A stretch of 64,000 bases of DNA. Origin: Thalassia testudinum. Its lineage: Eukaryota; Streptophyta; Magnoliopsida; Alismatales; Hydrocharitaceae. The notes beneath the pieces were generated by a model, which was not told the DNA's origin, searched no databases, and saw nothing but the letters and a program-made list of their open reading frames with translations. Numbering within the stretch: the first letter of the stretch is position 1; the number at the start of each line of letters is the position of its first letter. The position numbers and the translations under genes are program-made. Positions 1 to 15,100 of this stretch are shown one piece after another. Where the stretch lies: the NCBI GenBank assembly GCA_037157565.1, contig JAZHRO010000022.1:9610001-9674000 (forward strand), read 5' to 3'.

Positions 1-104
1 TCATCATTTATGAGAGCAACTATCACTTTTCTTTCATCATCAAGGTTCTCCCTAGAACTTTGGATGGTAACCTTCCCTTTTGAAATTATTTCTCTTATCA
101 TTGA
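1..104 (-). CDS. HST: HASTY coding exon, cut by the window start
   Basis: Acceptor ctttatgcag before TCA ATG ATA. It encodes [26 protein letters not shown] and VIVALINDD, which corresponds to the family LMRDLxSKPK...EKxK...xxNDD region. This stretch is variable even within the family, so the call rests mainly on position, phase, acceptor and the final NDD. The donor is outside the window. Confidence 0.85.
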
Positions 105-3100
105 CTGCATAAAGTTGAACGAGAAATCAGTATGATGATCAAGACAGGCAAGTAGCTACAAAAACTGTGTTCAAAGATGGTCTCCACCATACCAGCCAAA
201 ACTGTAAAGACTGGAAATGAATAGCAAGCTTGAAATGTTGAAAGTACCCCAACATCTGCAATGTTGACCACATGCACAATTAACCATAAGCATAGACAGT
301 TGACATGATGAGAACTCCAGAGTCACTCTCCAGGCTCAGTAATGCGGATCTTGTAAGAGTTAAATATGCAAACAAGCATACTCCAAAAGTGGAGTCAACA
401 AACCACAAAACCAGGATTCGATCCTGTCAGAACAGGCAAAAATCTAAGATACATGCATGGAAATTTTGAAAAGAGGTAAAGCCATCATTTCAATTTCATA
501 TCTTCAATGGTTCTTTGCCGTTTGCGCATTCCTATTATGGAGCTTCCTCCTAAGAGATGCAAGCAGAAATTGGTGGTAATTTTCTTTGATATATAAGAAT
601 TGACAGCAATGAGATTGTTTATACTCTAAAATGAACTTGATGAGCTTGTTGAAAGTTTCCATTGGAACATAAAATGCAGTTTATAACTTTGATCTGAGCT
701 GACATTTAGAAACAATAAAAATAACAATCATCTATACATGAGAGAAATATATGCACCCTCCATCCAGATTTTGCTGCTTCAAAGGGAAGTTCTAGCTTGT
801 TAGTTATGAGGAGCTCAAACAACCAGGATGTCAAGTAACGTGCAACGGATACCAGAGCCAACATTTCTCCTGCACTTCACCATTCTTTTAGGAACTCAAA
901 ACAAACCAAAGATCCATATGGTTGCCCTTCTTTTCTGTCAATTTCCCATACTTTCAAGTTCAAAATCAGGATCTAAATCTGTAAGCTTTATGCCAAATAA
1001 ATATTTGGAGCAACATATTCTCCATCCACAAGAATAAAGGCTCAGGAAGAGACATATATCAACATATCACACTCGCATATTCCCTCATCAATGAAATTAG
1101 AGTTTCTTTTCTTTTGAAAAGGAATGAAATTAGAGTTGTTCCTACACACTACAAAAAAATGTACTATTATCCTCGAGCACATTCCACTGAGGAGTTTTAC
1201 TATTAACCCTGCCGCTAGAAGTTGCAAACTCTGCCAATAAGGCCCATCCAATGGATTATCCATACTGAATGGAATATTATTGGGATTAAAAAGAACCGAG
1301 CAACACAAATGAAGGCATCATTCAGCGTGAACCAAGATGCCCCATCCTCACTTCACTGTACTCAAAATTCAGATTGGTCAGAAGCTATAGAACTTGAATC
1401 TCCTTTCTCCATTTCCACATCTTGATATCTTCACCAGGAAGGTAGCAATCATCCCACTCATTCATTCCCAATGTTCTTCAACATCTGTGTTACTTATATA
1501 TACCAGTTATAATGTTAGATATGTTCTCTGGCAACTTGTACAGCCTGGAAATGCTGGATCTACGAGTGCAGCCAGATGATTGGGATTTCTTCACAGTATT
1601 TCTTCCTCCCCTCCACAATAAAAAATAGTATATCAGGCAGATATCCATACAGATGAAGTGAGAAAGTGATTGGGAAAAAAACAAGAACCAACCCAAGAAT
1701 CTAGTCTCTTAACACAAATGCCGGCAACAAGCACTAGGGATATAGCATCATCAAGCAGTTCAAAGGTGGGACAAATATAAACGTAGGTGGTACAAGGGCA
1801 TGGATGTCATAGCATGTATGATTCAGCATAGGCCCTCAGATCATGAGAAATATAGTGGAATATAATTCTTTGCATGAACATGCCTTCGTGCGTGCGTGTG
1901 TGCATGCGTGTGTGTGATGTATCCAACTTCAAAACCAAATAGATTGGGTGGCGAGGCCCAATGCTTGTATTATTCAATTGCCCACTTTCCACGTCTTTAG
2001 ACAGAGTACTGTTCTCTCAACAAGTCCACTACCTTATTTGAATTAATCAGTAATCAGCGGGTGATGGTGGAAAATATGGTTTAACATGACAAAAACCAAA
2101 TTCGTGAAATAGAAGTTTATTAAAAGTACTTGTTAAATATTATACATACAGTGATAATGCATTGTTATCAATTTACAAACTTTGCATAAACAAGTAATCA
2201 GATATAAAAAATAAAGAATACCTGCTGAAGATACAAGTAAAGTGTATTGCCTTCCCTAGCAACGTATTGCAAATTCAGTTGCCCCAAAGACACCATACTC
2301 TCACATATGCATTCAACAAATTCAAATTCACTTTCATCGATTGCAGCTGCATTTGCACTTGATCTTTGTAAAAAATCGATTGAGATATTTATTAATATGT
2401 GGAAGGTGCCCGCCATTGCAGAATCAAATTCAGACGCAGATTCATCGGTAGGCCTTTTCCTGCATTACAACATTCAAGAAAATGTATCAAATCATGAGTG
2501 TACACTTCCTCAACAGTAAATTAAAGTTACAAACTTACAATCCATACCTTTGACACAGAAGCTTGAAAAATTCACCAGCATGGAGTCGAAACTCGAAGGA
2601 CGACAGTAGAAAGCCACATCTGTTTTCCAATGGAGCATAAAATGAATCTTTTCTAGTTTACCTAAATAGATACTAGAGCGACAATCAAATTTGCAATACT
2701 GCATACCCCTCGATCAAACCACATCTGGCGAGATCTGGGATAGGGGCCCATTCAGCATATGCATTTACAGCATTCAAAGCAGCTGTCACTGTGGCAGCAT
2801 GTACTTTTGCTGCATCAAAATTTTGTCTGCCAGCATCCTCCAAGGCGGCTCCAAAGTGTCTTTCAAGTAGCTATATTCAAATGTTCAGTTGCAATACATT
2901 TTAGCAGTTCTTCTGTTAGTCTTCAGCTATCACCACCAAATGCACAAAATGCAACTTACATTATATAAGAGAGGAAAAAGATCCGGCAAAGATTGAGTCA
3001 AGCCACAAAGTAATTCCCTCCGGCGATCTCCTGTATACCATACACTATATTGTATGGGTATATAGCACTTGGTATGCCACTAAAATTGAAAAAAAAAAAG

Positions 3101-6100
3101 GTAGTACAGATGTCAAAGCAAAAGTAAACCTTCCAAGTCTTCATTGTGAACCGTAATATCTTCAGGAAGCCATCTAAGAACCATAGCAACCAATTCACCC
3201 TGATATTCAACCAATTTCATTTATTTTTGATACCATATATTCCCATGAAGAAATCATGAATAAAGAGCTAGATTTAACAGACACCTCTATAGGCCCTCTG
3301 CCTGATATAGAAGTCAAAGAAGATAGAAGTTCTTGCCAAATATGTAACCCTTCTCTTCGTACTACCTGTCAGTTTAAAGGATTGAATTTTAGTGGCATAA
3401 TGGTCTAAAGTACATATAGAAAAATAGACGAAGAAAGTAAAGACCTCAGCAACTAGAGCGGCAGTTTGACTCTTTAACGCCCATTCTTCACGAGGGTCTA
3501 CCATTTCAGCTACTAGATTCATTGCAGCATTGGCAAAATTTCTTCGTTCCACGATACTAAACTCATCCCACCTCAAACGGACCAAATGCTGCAGTGGATA
3601 ATGAGATGATAGGAAATCAAGTTTCGACTCTGAAGTTCAGAAAAATATGGTCCAAAACATTCACCAAAAGTAAACAACATGTGAAGAATAAAGAGCCACG
3701 TGGCATGTCTGCGTGTGGTCTGTGTCACCCAAGGGGCGCCGGCCCTAAGGGATTTGGTTGGAGTTGTTTGGAGTCTAAGTTTCCTATTTTTAGTATGATT
3801 AGGTGTCAAGTAATTAATTTGTTAGGAAGATATGTTATTTCCTGTTTTTAGAGATTTGATTGATCTTGTTTCCTTATTTAGAGATTAGGAATAACTCTTT
3901 ATATAAAGAGAGAACCTATGTAATTTTTATTTGAGTTGAATGCATTATATTCCAACATCCCTCTCTCAACTCTCTCTCCTCTCTAGCTAACTCTCTCTCT
4001 CTTGGTCCATGCGCTACTTGCCACCACACGTGGGTTTTTCCACCTATGCATAAAAAAGCCTCCACACTACACCAAGTTCCACATGGTATCAGAGCCTTCA
4101 ATCTAGGCTCTTGGCGTGCATGGATTGGAGAGACATTCAAGAGGACGAATTCATGCATAAAGAGAACTCTCTTGTGCGTGGATTCTTCATGTCAACAACA
4201 AGGCCACACATGCGTGGCTTTCTTCTCCAATGTGGAGAATTCACCTAGCGAATTCATTGGAATATCTTGGCGCCTTACACAAGGCCCAAGGGATCGTGTA
4301 AGGATTCTTGACAAATCCTCTTCCTACTATATCAAGCACCTTATGCATAATAGAAAGAGGATCGTAGATCAAGGAAGATGACCGACACCAAGGCCACGTT
4401 GTTGATAGGAAAAGGCAAGGTGGTCGTTCAACGAATGACTATCAAGCTTCAATGTGCTTCCAACTACGTCTTGTGGGCCTATGCATTCAAGATATTTATT
4501 GGGGGCCAAGACAAACTTAGTGTTCTACTTGAAGGAGCACCTAAACCAAAAGATGGAGCCAAGAAGAAGCTTCAGAAGGCAAGCTACCTCATGATGAACT
4601 GGGTTATGAATTCATTACTAGATCATGAATTCAGTTAATCCTTCCATCGCCTCGAATATGCTATACAAAAAGAGCCCGTGCGGGATTTGGAAGGCTCCAA
4701 AGAAGAGGTATTCCCAGAAATCAAATAATGCGCTCATCACCGACCTCTATACGCGCATATGGACTACTAGTCAAGGAGATCTCTCATTGAGTAATTATTA
4801 CGCGAAGATGGAGGCACTATTCGAGGAACTGGACATCTACAAGCACGTCTGTTGTAATAAATAGGGGGAGACACATGCTTGATGGCAGGCGACCAAGTTC
4901 TTATCGAGGTTATATCCCCGCTATCATCTGGCACGCAATTAGATTCTTACATCGAACAAAAATATGGATCTTAAAACCATCTTTGGCCGTCTTGAGAAGA
5001 TGGAGGTCCCGGAGATAGAGGCTACTATGAAGAGCGACAACTCCACACTTGCTATTCCAGATGTTGGTGCAGGGCGTGGGAGAGGATGCGGTCGAGTCTC
5101 AAGCCGTGTCTACCCTCCATGTCAACATTGTGGATACACCAATCACTCGTAGGATAAGTGTTGGGATCGATTTGAGAGGCCATCATTTGGGGCTACTAGT
5201 AACTCACAAGTGGGCTCGTTTACACTTGTCGATCTTGAGAAGATACAAGCCATGCTTCAAGAAGAAAAGGAGAAGAAGACCATGGCAGCCATCACAACGA
5301 CTAGTGAGGTTGACAAAGAGGCAACAACTTCGGAGATTGCAAGAGGTTACACCGTAACTTCTAAAACGACAAGTTGGTAAGCTCCAGGCTCGAAGAAGAT
5401 GAACAATGGTAGGACATCTAGCCTCACAATGTTACAGAGAAAGTCATCGTCCTCTTGGCCTCGGCTTAAAGGGTATTGTGAAGAATAAAGAACCAGGTGG
5501 CACATCTGTGTGTCACCCAAGGGGCACTGGCCCTAAGGGATTTGATTAGAGTTCCTTAGAGTCTAAGTTTCATATTTTTAGTATGATTAAGTGTTAAGTA
5601 ATTAATTTGTTAAGATAATATGTTATTTCCTATTTTTAAATATTTGATTGATCTGTTTCCTCATTTAGAAATTAAGAATAACTCTACATAAAGAGAGAAC
5701 TTGTGTAATTTATGTTTTAGTTGAATGCATTATATTCCAACATCCCTCTCTCTCAACTCCTCTCCTCTCTCTCTCTCTCTCCGTCCACGTACTACCTGTC
5801 ACCATGTGGGTGTTTCCATGTCAAAAAGTCTCCACACTGCACCAAGTTCCACACAACATAAATAAAATATCATGAGGCTTTTCCAAGAAAAGGAAATACC
5901 ACAACTAAAAAATCCCCTACAACCATATAAGTTAAAAAATATAAATAGGCAGAAGTATACTAATATCAAAACACAAAGAATGCGAACACTTAGATTTACG
6001 TGGAAACCCCACTCACAAAGAGCGGGGAGAAAACCACTGGAGAAGCACTCTATGGGCATCTGTTTCTATTTATTCTTCTAAAAAAAAAAAGTGAGTACAT

Positions 6101-9100
6101 GCCTATTTATAAGCCACCACACACTCTACAGTCCCATAATAGACGATGTGATTCTAAATGACCACTTACAATTTTCTTAACACTCCCCCTCGAGCTAGAG
6201 CATGGAATGCCTAGTTTGTAACACAAAAAAACCCATCTACACAGTAGAAAAAAAAAAAAAACTTTCTCAACCGGTACAATTGCCTTTCCTCTACAAACGG
6301 CAGCTACACTCTTGTTCATGCTTGTAGGTAGGTATGTTGATGACACATCAACAAGGCTAAAGCTTGATGATGGATTGCTAAAGTCGGCTCAGAGATGGGC
6401 CTCTCCTCTAAAGACCTTGATTGGTGCTAGTAGCTCCTCATTCAGTATCCCTATCATGGGCCATCCTCTGAAGACCTCGAAACTAGATCTCCCCTCTGAG
6501 TCCACGAAACTGACTCCCCCACATAGAAACCTAACATGGGTCCTTCCTCTGAGGATCTCAAAGCTAGATCTCCCTTTTGGAGACCTCGAAACTCTGGACC
6601 TCCCAGAGTTGTGATTTCTCATGTGGTGATCTCAAACAAAGAAACTTCTAAATGAGGGATGACTGTAATAGGATCCGCACTCCCCCTTTAATCTATGAGA
6701 GAAGAAAATAACATAGAGAAGAAATAAAAATAAAATAAAGAAGAGCTTCTCCACCTCTTCTTTTCAACATCACCATCATTCATTTTTTTCTCTTCTTTTT
6801 CTTTCATTTTTGCCCCTCCTTTCTTTCTCCTACTCTCTCCTCTTCTTTCTTTCCTATCCCTTTTTTTCTTTTGCAAAGCCAAGTAAATTCCCAATAAGTA
6901 TAACAAAAGAAAAGGGACAAAAATATAAAATACCAAAGATATTTCTTGTGAGGTTCAAAAGAACCCATAATCGCATTCGTAATCTCCTCTGACTTCTACA
7001 CCGTTGCGCCTCTCGTAAGACATTCACCCGAGACCGTTGCCTTCTTCACCGCCATCTCCGTTGTCGCTAGTGAGGTCATGCAATCTTGGACCTCGCGATT
7101 CTTCTTCTTTGGCTAATCTTGCAACCACAACCAAGCTCACGTGAGATCGACGCAACCTTTGAGCTCGCCACCACCTCACTTGACACTAGCACACCTCCAT
7201 CGCCATATCTGAGGTGATGCAAGTGGCCCTCATCACCATGCGCATCGTGCTGTTGAGCACCACTCCTAGGCCAATTTTAGCGGCGCAACCAAGGTCAACA
7301 CCATTAGTTGCCACCTCACCATGTTCTCCATGGAGAAGATCTCTCTTGAGCATTGGACAAAACTTCAATGCCTCCTTCCCAAGCTTCCTCCTCTCTGAAC
7401 GAACTTGGAACAAAAAACAGAATTCCAAAAGATAAAGAATATATAACATCTAAAACAAAAGATAATCCCCAAGATCGACTTGCTCTGATACCAAGTTGAA
7501 TAATATAAATAACTGGAAGCAAAATAATATCAAAACATAAAGAATGAGAACACTTAGATTTACATGGAAACCCCACTCACAAAGAGCAGGGAGAAAACCA
7601 CGAGAGAAGCACCCTATAGGTGTGTGTTTCAGTTTATTCATCTTAAAGAAACAAGTGAAAAGTATATGCCTATTTATAAGCCACCACACTCTACATTCCT
7701 ACAACATACGATGTGGTTCTTAATGGCCACTTACACATTGTTAGGATGAAATGGCATCAAAATCATTAATGGGTCCGTTAGATCCTTTATATAGAAAGCA
7801 ACCTAAGGGAAAAAAACAATACAAGGACCAACTAAAAAATATGTAGGGATTAAAAAGAAATATCAGGGACTAAAAAGTAAACAGCAAAAATAACGAATAT
7901 TCTAGCACTCCCCTCAAGCTGGAGCATAAGCGTCAGACATGCTCAGCTTGGTGGAAAGATACTCTAACTATTTCCGTTGAAGAGCCTTCGTGAATATGTC
8001 TGCCAATTAGTCCTTGGTAGAAATGTATGGAGTAGAATCTTGCCCTGTAGCATAGCATCTCAAATAAAATGATAATCCACCTCAATATGTTTTGTTCTTT
8101 CATGAAAGACTGGATTATTAGCAATGAATGTAGCATACTTATTATCACAATACATAGGCATGGCTCCTTAAACATCCACTCAAAGTCATGCAACAGAGAT
8201 TTAACCTAAAGAAGCTCACATGTTGTATAGGCCATAACACGATATTCAGATTCTGCACTAGATCGAGAGACCACAACTTGTTTCTTACTTCTCCATATCA
8301 CAAGGTTGCTCCCAACAAAAGTACAACCTGTAGTAGACCATCGATCCTCATAAGCCCCTGTATAATTAGCATTTGAATATCCTTGTTTGGACACTCCCCC
8401 ATGAGCTCTATAACATAATCCTTTTCCAAGCGCATTTTTCAAATATCGTAACATCCATAACACTCCTAACCAATGTATCTCCCTGGGAGCTTGCATAAAC
8501 TGACTCAAGCAGCGACCAACAACAAATGCAATATTTGGTCCAGTAAAGATATAGCAACTTGCTAACCACGGCCCTATATCTCGTCACATCCTCAAAAAGA
8601 GGATTTTCATCATCCACAAATTGAGAAGGATCAAGTGGCACTTTTACAACTTTACATTCTACCATACGAACTTCACATAACATATTAACATATTTTCTTT
8701 GAGACAAAATCATACCACCCTGCAAACGATGCACCTTAATGCCCAAAAGTAACTAATATGTCCCAAATCCTTCGTAACAAACTATGAATAAAGGAAGGCC
8801 TTGGTATCTTCAATACCACCCATATTACTACCTGTCAACAACATATATAATAAGGATAATTAATCTAGACCGAGTATGTTTAGAAAACATAGAATAGTCT
8901 AAAGAAGATCTGGAAAAACCATACTCATGTACTACCCTACTGAATTTGTTAAACCAAGCCCGTGGACTCTGCTTAAGCCCATAAATCACCTTCCGCAACC
9001 TGCACACTTTATAACACTCCCCCTTGAGGCTGCTGCATATAAACCTCCTTATCAAGATCTCCATAAACAAACACATTCTTAATATCCAACTGGAAAACAA

Positions 9101-12100
9101 GTCAATGCTTATTCATCGCCAAAGAAAGAAGAATATGTACTAAATTTAAACGTGCAACAGAAGAAAATGTCTCAAAATAATCAAGGCCATCTGTCTAAGT
9201 ATAGCCTTTTGCTACTAACCGTGCCTTGTATCTCTATATGGATCCATCTAGTAAGTACTTCAAGGTAAACACCCACCTACACCCCACAACAGATGCTCCA
9301 AGGGGTAGGTCAGCTAACTCCTAAGTGCCCCAAGATAAAATTGCCTCTATCTACTCTTTCATACCTATGGTCCATGCCTCATCCTGAAAGGCTTCAACAT
9401 GATCGCGAGGTATACGCTAGCTATCAATAGCAACTAAAAGCATCTATCCTGAAGATGATAAACCATCAAAACTCATATAATGAAAAATATCATATTGGCC
9501 ACAAGATCTAATCCCTTTCCTCTGGGCAATGGGAAGATGCAAATCATGCTCATCAGTGGGAGAATTTACCTAACCACCATCGAAGTCCATATAAATGGTA
9601 TTGGACTGAATAGGAATGGTAGTAATTGGCTCGATAGTAGGTTTAAGTTGACTATGAAAATGATGTGTATATGGAGGAATAAGATAAGATGTATGCTCAA
9701 CATTATCAGGATGGCTCATAATAGTGGTAGGAACCTCAAAGGACCCTGGAGGCTTAGCAAAAGGAATTGGCAAAGGGATAGCAGTGGATGGAGTACTAGA
9801 GGAGTCCTTCCTATCAAAAGAATAATATGAAACCTCATCAAAAAAGATAAACTCAACACACATAAAATTTTCTATTCACTAGATCCTAACACCGATGCCC
9901 TTTCTACATTCGAGAATATCCAAGAAAAATGCACTTAACTGAGCAAGGAGCTAACTTGTCCCTACCAAAAACGTGAACGCTACACAACCAAAAACAACAG
10001 GCGATAGCAGAAAAGGTTCCTGATCTGGAAACAAAGTGAAAAAGGTGTACAACCACCTAAAACAGGAGAAACAACTTGATTAATAAGAAATGTGGTGGTC
10101 AAAACAATATCAGCCCATAAATGAGCAGGAACATGCATATGAAACAATAATGTCCGAACAACATCAATGAGGTGTCGAAGCTTCCGTTTAGTAACCCCAT
10201 TTTGCTGTGAGGTCACAGGAAGTCTGAAGAATAACACCCTGTTAAGCAAAGAAACTAGATAATCGGTCATTCACAAATTCCATATCATTGTAACTTTGAA
10301 AGACATGTATAGTTTTAGAAAATTGTCTTTATTTTATTGAAAAAATTTTTAATCAAAATGGACACTTCCGATTTTTGTTTCATCATGAAAACCCAAGACA
10401 TTCTTGAATAATCAACAAGAACAAGGAGAAAATGGAATCCCCTAACATTGGTGACCTGGCATGGGCCCCACACATCAGCATGAACCAGAGAGAAAAAAGA
10501 ACTACTTTTATTAGTTGAAGGAAACAAGGACCTATGATGCTTGCCCAATTGACAAGCATCACAAAAGAACTGATCAGGAACGTGAAGGTCAGGAAACTGG
10601 CGACGTAGCACAAGGGGACTTGGGTGACCCAGGTGAAGATGCCATTGTAAAGCAGTAGTAGCACCAGAAGCTGCAGCAACGGTGGGTGGGAGAGATAGTA
10701 CAACCCATTCTATTCAAGTCCACCAATCCGCTTCCTTGTCTGGAGGTCTTGCAAAAAATACTTATCATAAAATACGGCCATGCAATGAAGATCCCTAGTA
10801 ATCTAACTGATAGATGTCAAGTTCATAGCAAAACTAGGTGCATGCATAACATCAGAAAGAGGAAGAGTATCAGTCAAGGTCACATCACCCAGCCCAATGA
10901 CAGAAGATAATCCACCATCAGCAACATGGACCTGGAAAGACCTATCAAGTGGGCGAAGAGATGTAAACACAGATAAATCACCCGTAATGTGTAAAGATGC
11001 TCCAGAGGCAACTACCCACCGTGGATTGCGTGGTCTAGCTGACAATGCAACCTACTCATCTTGCTGAATAACAGATGCTGAACTAGAAGACTGAGAAGCA
11101 ATCAATCTGACATACGCATCTCTTGAGATCATGACCTTCTCTAAGAACTGAGTGGATTTCCTATGAGGATATCCATGCTTTGCCCAACATTGATCAATTG
11201 TGTGCCCAATCTTGTGACAATAGTCACAAGCAAAGAAAGAATGACAACCACAAAATCTAGCGCCTCTTCTACCTAGGCAAGCTTCCATACTTAACACAAT
11301 CAACCACGATAATCTTGCACTACACAATCACATCAACAACACAAACAGAAGCATACACAATCGTGCAGAGAAATCAAATCATTCTACACCTCTCCATGAT
11401 TACTCCATTATAAATAGGAAATAAGAGAGAAGAAAGAAGACCTACTGTTGTTGGATAGGAGATACACTATTCAAATCACTTGTAACACACCTCTCAACAA
11501 CCTTGATCAACAACCAACAACCCTTACAACCTACCAATCATATTAACAAATCTCAACAACCTCAATCAAATGATTTTTGTTACATTATGTCTTGAGGGTT
11601 ATTTTGTTATATTTTTATTTCATTGGACTTATGTCATAACTTTTCCTCACCTCTATATAAATAAGTATAGGACTGGCTTAGTAAAATAAGAAGACTTATT
11701 TTCTTCGACTTGGTATCAGAGCCAAGTTAGGGACTCCATCAAGAAAACCCTAACCCTACCTCACAACCTCTCCACCGCTGCCACCGCAGCCACCGGCGGT
11801 AGTGTCGCCCGCCATTGCCATAGTAGGGCCAGCGTCACCTAGCTAGCGGCAGTGCGCAGCAAGGGGGGGCTCGACCTCTCATCGCCGCCACCTTCTCTCC
11901 CTACCAGGTCATTTCTGGCAGTAGGGAGAGGGTATTAGGTCGTGGTTCTCTCTCTGGCAATGTCTAGGAAGGTTCTTGGTGCCTTGGTGATCGAGTTCTA
12001 GATCAAGAACCTTCCTACCGGTGTAGTGGTACAACACCAAACTGTGGTAAGACTTTTTTCAAACTTGTGGTTTGATTTTGGGGTATGTATTCCCCTTGAT

Positions 12101-15100
12101 GATTCTTGGGATGTGTATTCCCTTTGTTGGATGATTCTTGGGGTGTGTATTCTCCTGTAAAGTGTTGACAATATTGTGTGTGGATTACGAGGTGTATATT
12201 CTCCGGATATTGGTGTTTCATACTAAAATTTAGATCTGCAGTTTGAGATTTTTTTGTGTGTTTGGAGTTAGCATGGCTTCATCAACAGAATCTGAAGTGT
12301 CTTCAGGACAGGGTGCAAAAAGTGGAGTATACAAAAGCAAATTCTCTACTCCGATCGTGAAATTGGATGAGACCAATTCCCCCATTGGTATCAACCTTCT
12401 TTGTTACTGTGAAAGGTCATGAGAAGAAACATGTACTTATGGAAGCACTGCTAAAGCAGAAAACAGGAAAATATGCAACCTGGAATAAAGATGATGCAAT
12501 GGTAAGGGCTTGGATCTTGAATAGCGTTATTCCCCGCATTGGAGATGAAATTATGTATTACACATCGATCAAAGAGATGTGAGATGGCCTGAAGGTTGCT
12601 TATTCACATGAGTTGAATTCAACTCAAGTATTTCAGATACACTATAATCTATGCCATCTCAAGCAGAAGTCGATGAGTCTGCCACAGTATTATTCTACTA
12701 TGAAGGGACTATTGGAAAAATATAATGCTTACAGACCGATGTGTAAATCTACTACATGCAGGGATCACAGGAAAGAGTTCTCAGCCCATATATTTCTTGT
12801 AGGGCTAAGTGATGATTATTCTACGGCTCGCTCTCAGATTGTTACTCTCTTCGAGCTTCCTCCTATTGAGGAGATTTACAGGAGGCTGAACAGGTTGCAG
12901 GTTGAGTCCACTCATGATATAGTTGCCACCAATACATCTTTTGCCCATGCAGCTCAGCACCCGTGATCAGGGTGGATTCTTCTGTGGTAAAGGAAAAGGA
13001 TGTGGCAACGGTACACATGGTAAGCCGACATGCACGTATTGTGGGAGGATTGACCATGTTGAAGCTAAGTGCTGGAACAAGCTTAAAAGGCCTACTATAG
13101 CCAACTAAGCTATTGTAACACCTGCTCCAGTGATTTCTACCAAGCCCCTTACCCTTATAGATGCAGATTATGATGCGGTAGTATAGTGTCTAGCACAATT
13201 AACTCATGATCAGCCACAATCTTCAGACACGACTTATGCATCAGCTTTAGATATAAGTAATACTTGATTGACAGATTCAGGTGCTTCAGATCACTTGTTT
13301 GGGAATCCCCAGTGCTTTGGATGTATACAAGAGGTTCCACCAGGATGCTCAGTCCAGCTTGCAGATGGTAGGCATGCCCCCATTTCTAGAAAGGGGGGTG
13401 TCAGTTTCGCCCACTCTACACCTTTCAGATGTTTATTATGTTCATGATATGACTATGCAATTATTCTCTATTGGCACTATTACAAAGCAATTGAATTGTT
13501 GTGTCATTTTTTATGCTGTTGAATGTACTTTTTAGGACTACATGACGTAGAAGACGATTGGTGGTGAACATAAGGAGGGGGTGTGTACCAGCTAGTGCAG
13601 AGTTCAGTTGTAGCAACCTATCAGAAGAGTCCTGCTGGGAGTGTCTTGCAATGGCACAGACGACTAGGCCATCCGTCTCTAGACAAGCTATGCCGGCTCT
13701 TTGCACATTTGTCACCAACTACGAAGATTCAGTGTGATGCATGCCAGTTGCAGAAGCATCACAAATCCAGTTTTCCAATTTCCATGCATCATAATAGTTT
13801 TGCTTGTTTTGACTTGATATATTGTAATGTTTGGGGCCCTAGCCATATGGCAAATAAACAAGGCTATTGTTATTATTTGATTCTAATGAATAATTTTTCT
13901 TGCCTTTTATAGCTATTTTTGATGCATAATAAATCTGATGTTGGTACCATTATTCAGCATTTTGTGGATTTTGTGAAGAACCAGTTTTAGGTCTACATTA
14001 AAATTGTTACAACTGACAATGCCTTAGAGTTTTGCACCAAGTAGTTGGTGGGGTTTTACAGCTCTTTTGGCATTGTACACCAGACCTCCTGCCCCCACAC
14101 ATCACAACAAAATGAGGTTACAGAACGAAAACATACACGTTCTGGATATAGCTCAGGCTTTACTCATTCAAAATAGTGTACCACATATCTACTGGAAAGA
14201 TGCAGTACTTGCATCCTGTTACCTTATTAACAAATTTTCTTCGTTTGTTATCCACAAGCAAGTGCTATGGATAGTGTTGTACCCTGATACGGAATTGTTT
14301 CTTGTGCCTCTTAAGACATTTGGTTGTGTAACTCTTGTCTACTTGCTTGGACCTGATTGGGATAAGCTTGCCTCTAGAGCAGCCAAGTATATGTTTCTTA
14401 GCTATTGTCGCATTCAGAAAGGATATAGATGCTTTGATCTCATCTCTAGAAAACACTATATCAGTGCGGACGTCACATTTCATGAGTCTATTCTTTGTTT
14501 CTCCACATCGGGATACCAGTTACAGGATGTGGAAACTGCTGTGCCTATGTTTGTGCCTCTAGTATCTATGGATGACTTTGCCAGTAGTAGTAGAACTGTT
14601 ACCTCCTCAGAGCAGCCTATGAGCACATTCAGAGTAGTACTACCAGATGAGAAGATATTCAAAGGCACTACATATCAGCTACCTATAAGTTACAGAGAGA
14701 ATCATACACACCCCCCCTCCAGTGACTACTGAACCACCATCGTCCTCGCCCATTTAGGTATATGTTGAGCCATCTGATAGTGCTTCTCTTATTGATGTTT
14801 CCTCAAGTCAGGTGTCTGTGGATATTGATGATGATGTGTCTATTGCCATTTAGAAAGCTCTATGTTCTTGTGCTCAGTACCGCGTTGCAGGGCATGTAAT
14901 TTGAACAAATACTCTAAGTACTGAGTTTCATGCTTTTACTGTTGCAGTTTCTAGCTCGGAGCTTCCTACTTCATATCAACAGGCTTTACTTAATCCTCAA
15001 TGAAAGTCGATTATGAAAGAGATGTCTGCTCTCTGTGCCAGGGGCACCTGGGAGCTCACTCTGTTATCCTCCAGTACGCACCTTGTTGGTACTAGATGGG

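Larger units (their letters stand above)
3680..5853 (+). mobile_element. gag-only non-autonomous copia LTR element (NA-1)
   Basis: Two direct LTRs, 3680-4083 and 5477-5853, both start TGTGAAGAATAAAG and end CCAAGTTCCACA. They are flanked by an exact 5 bp duplication CAACA (3675-3679 and 5854-5858). A primer-binding site tggtatcagagcc (4084-4096) abuts the 5' LTR. The 1.4 kb interior encodes only degenerate gag, with no protease, integrase, reverse transcriptase or RNase H. The element probably depended on a related copia element for mobility. It lies about 90 bp inside the intron acceptor, antisense to HASTY. Confidence 0.93.
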
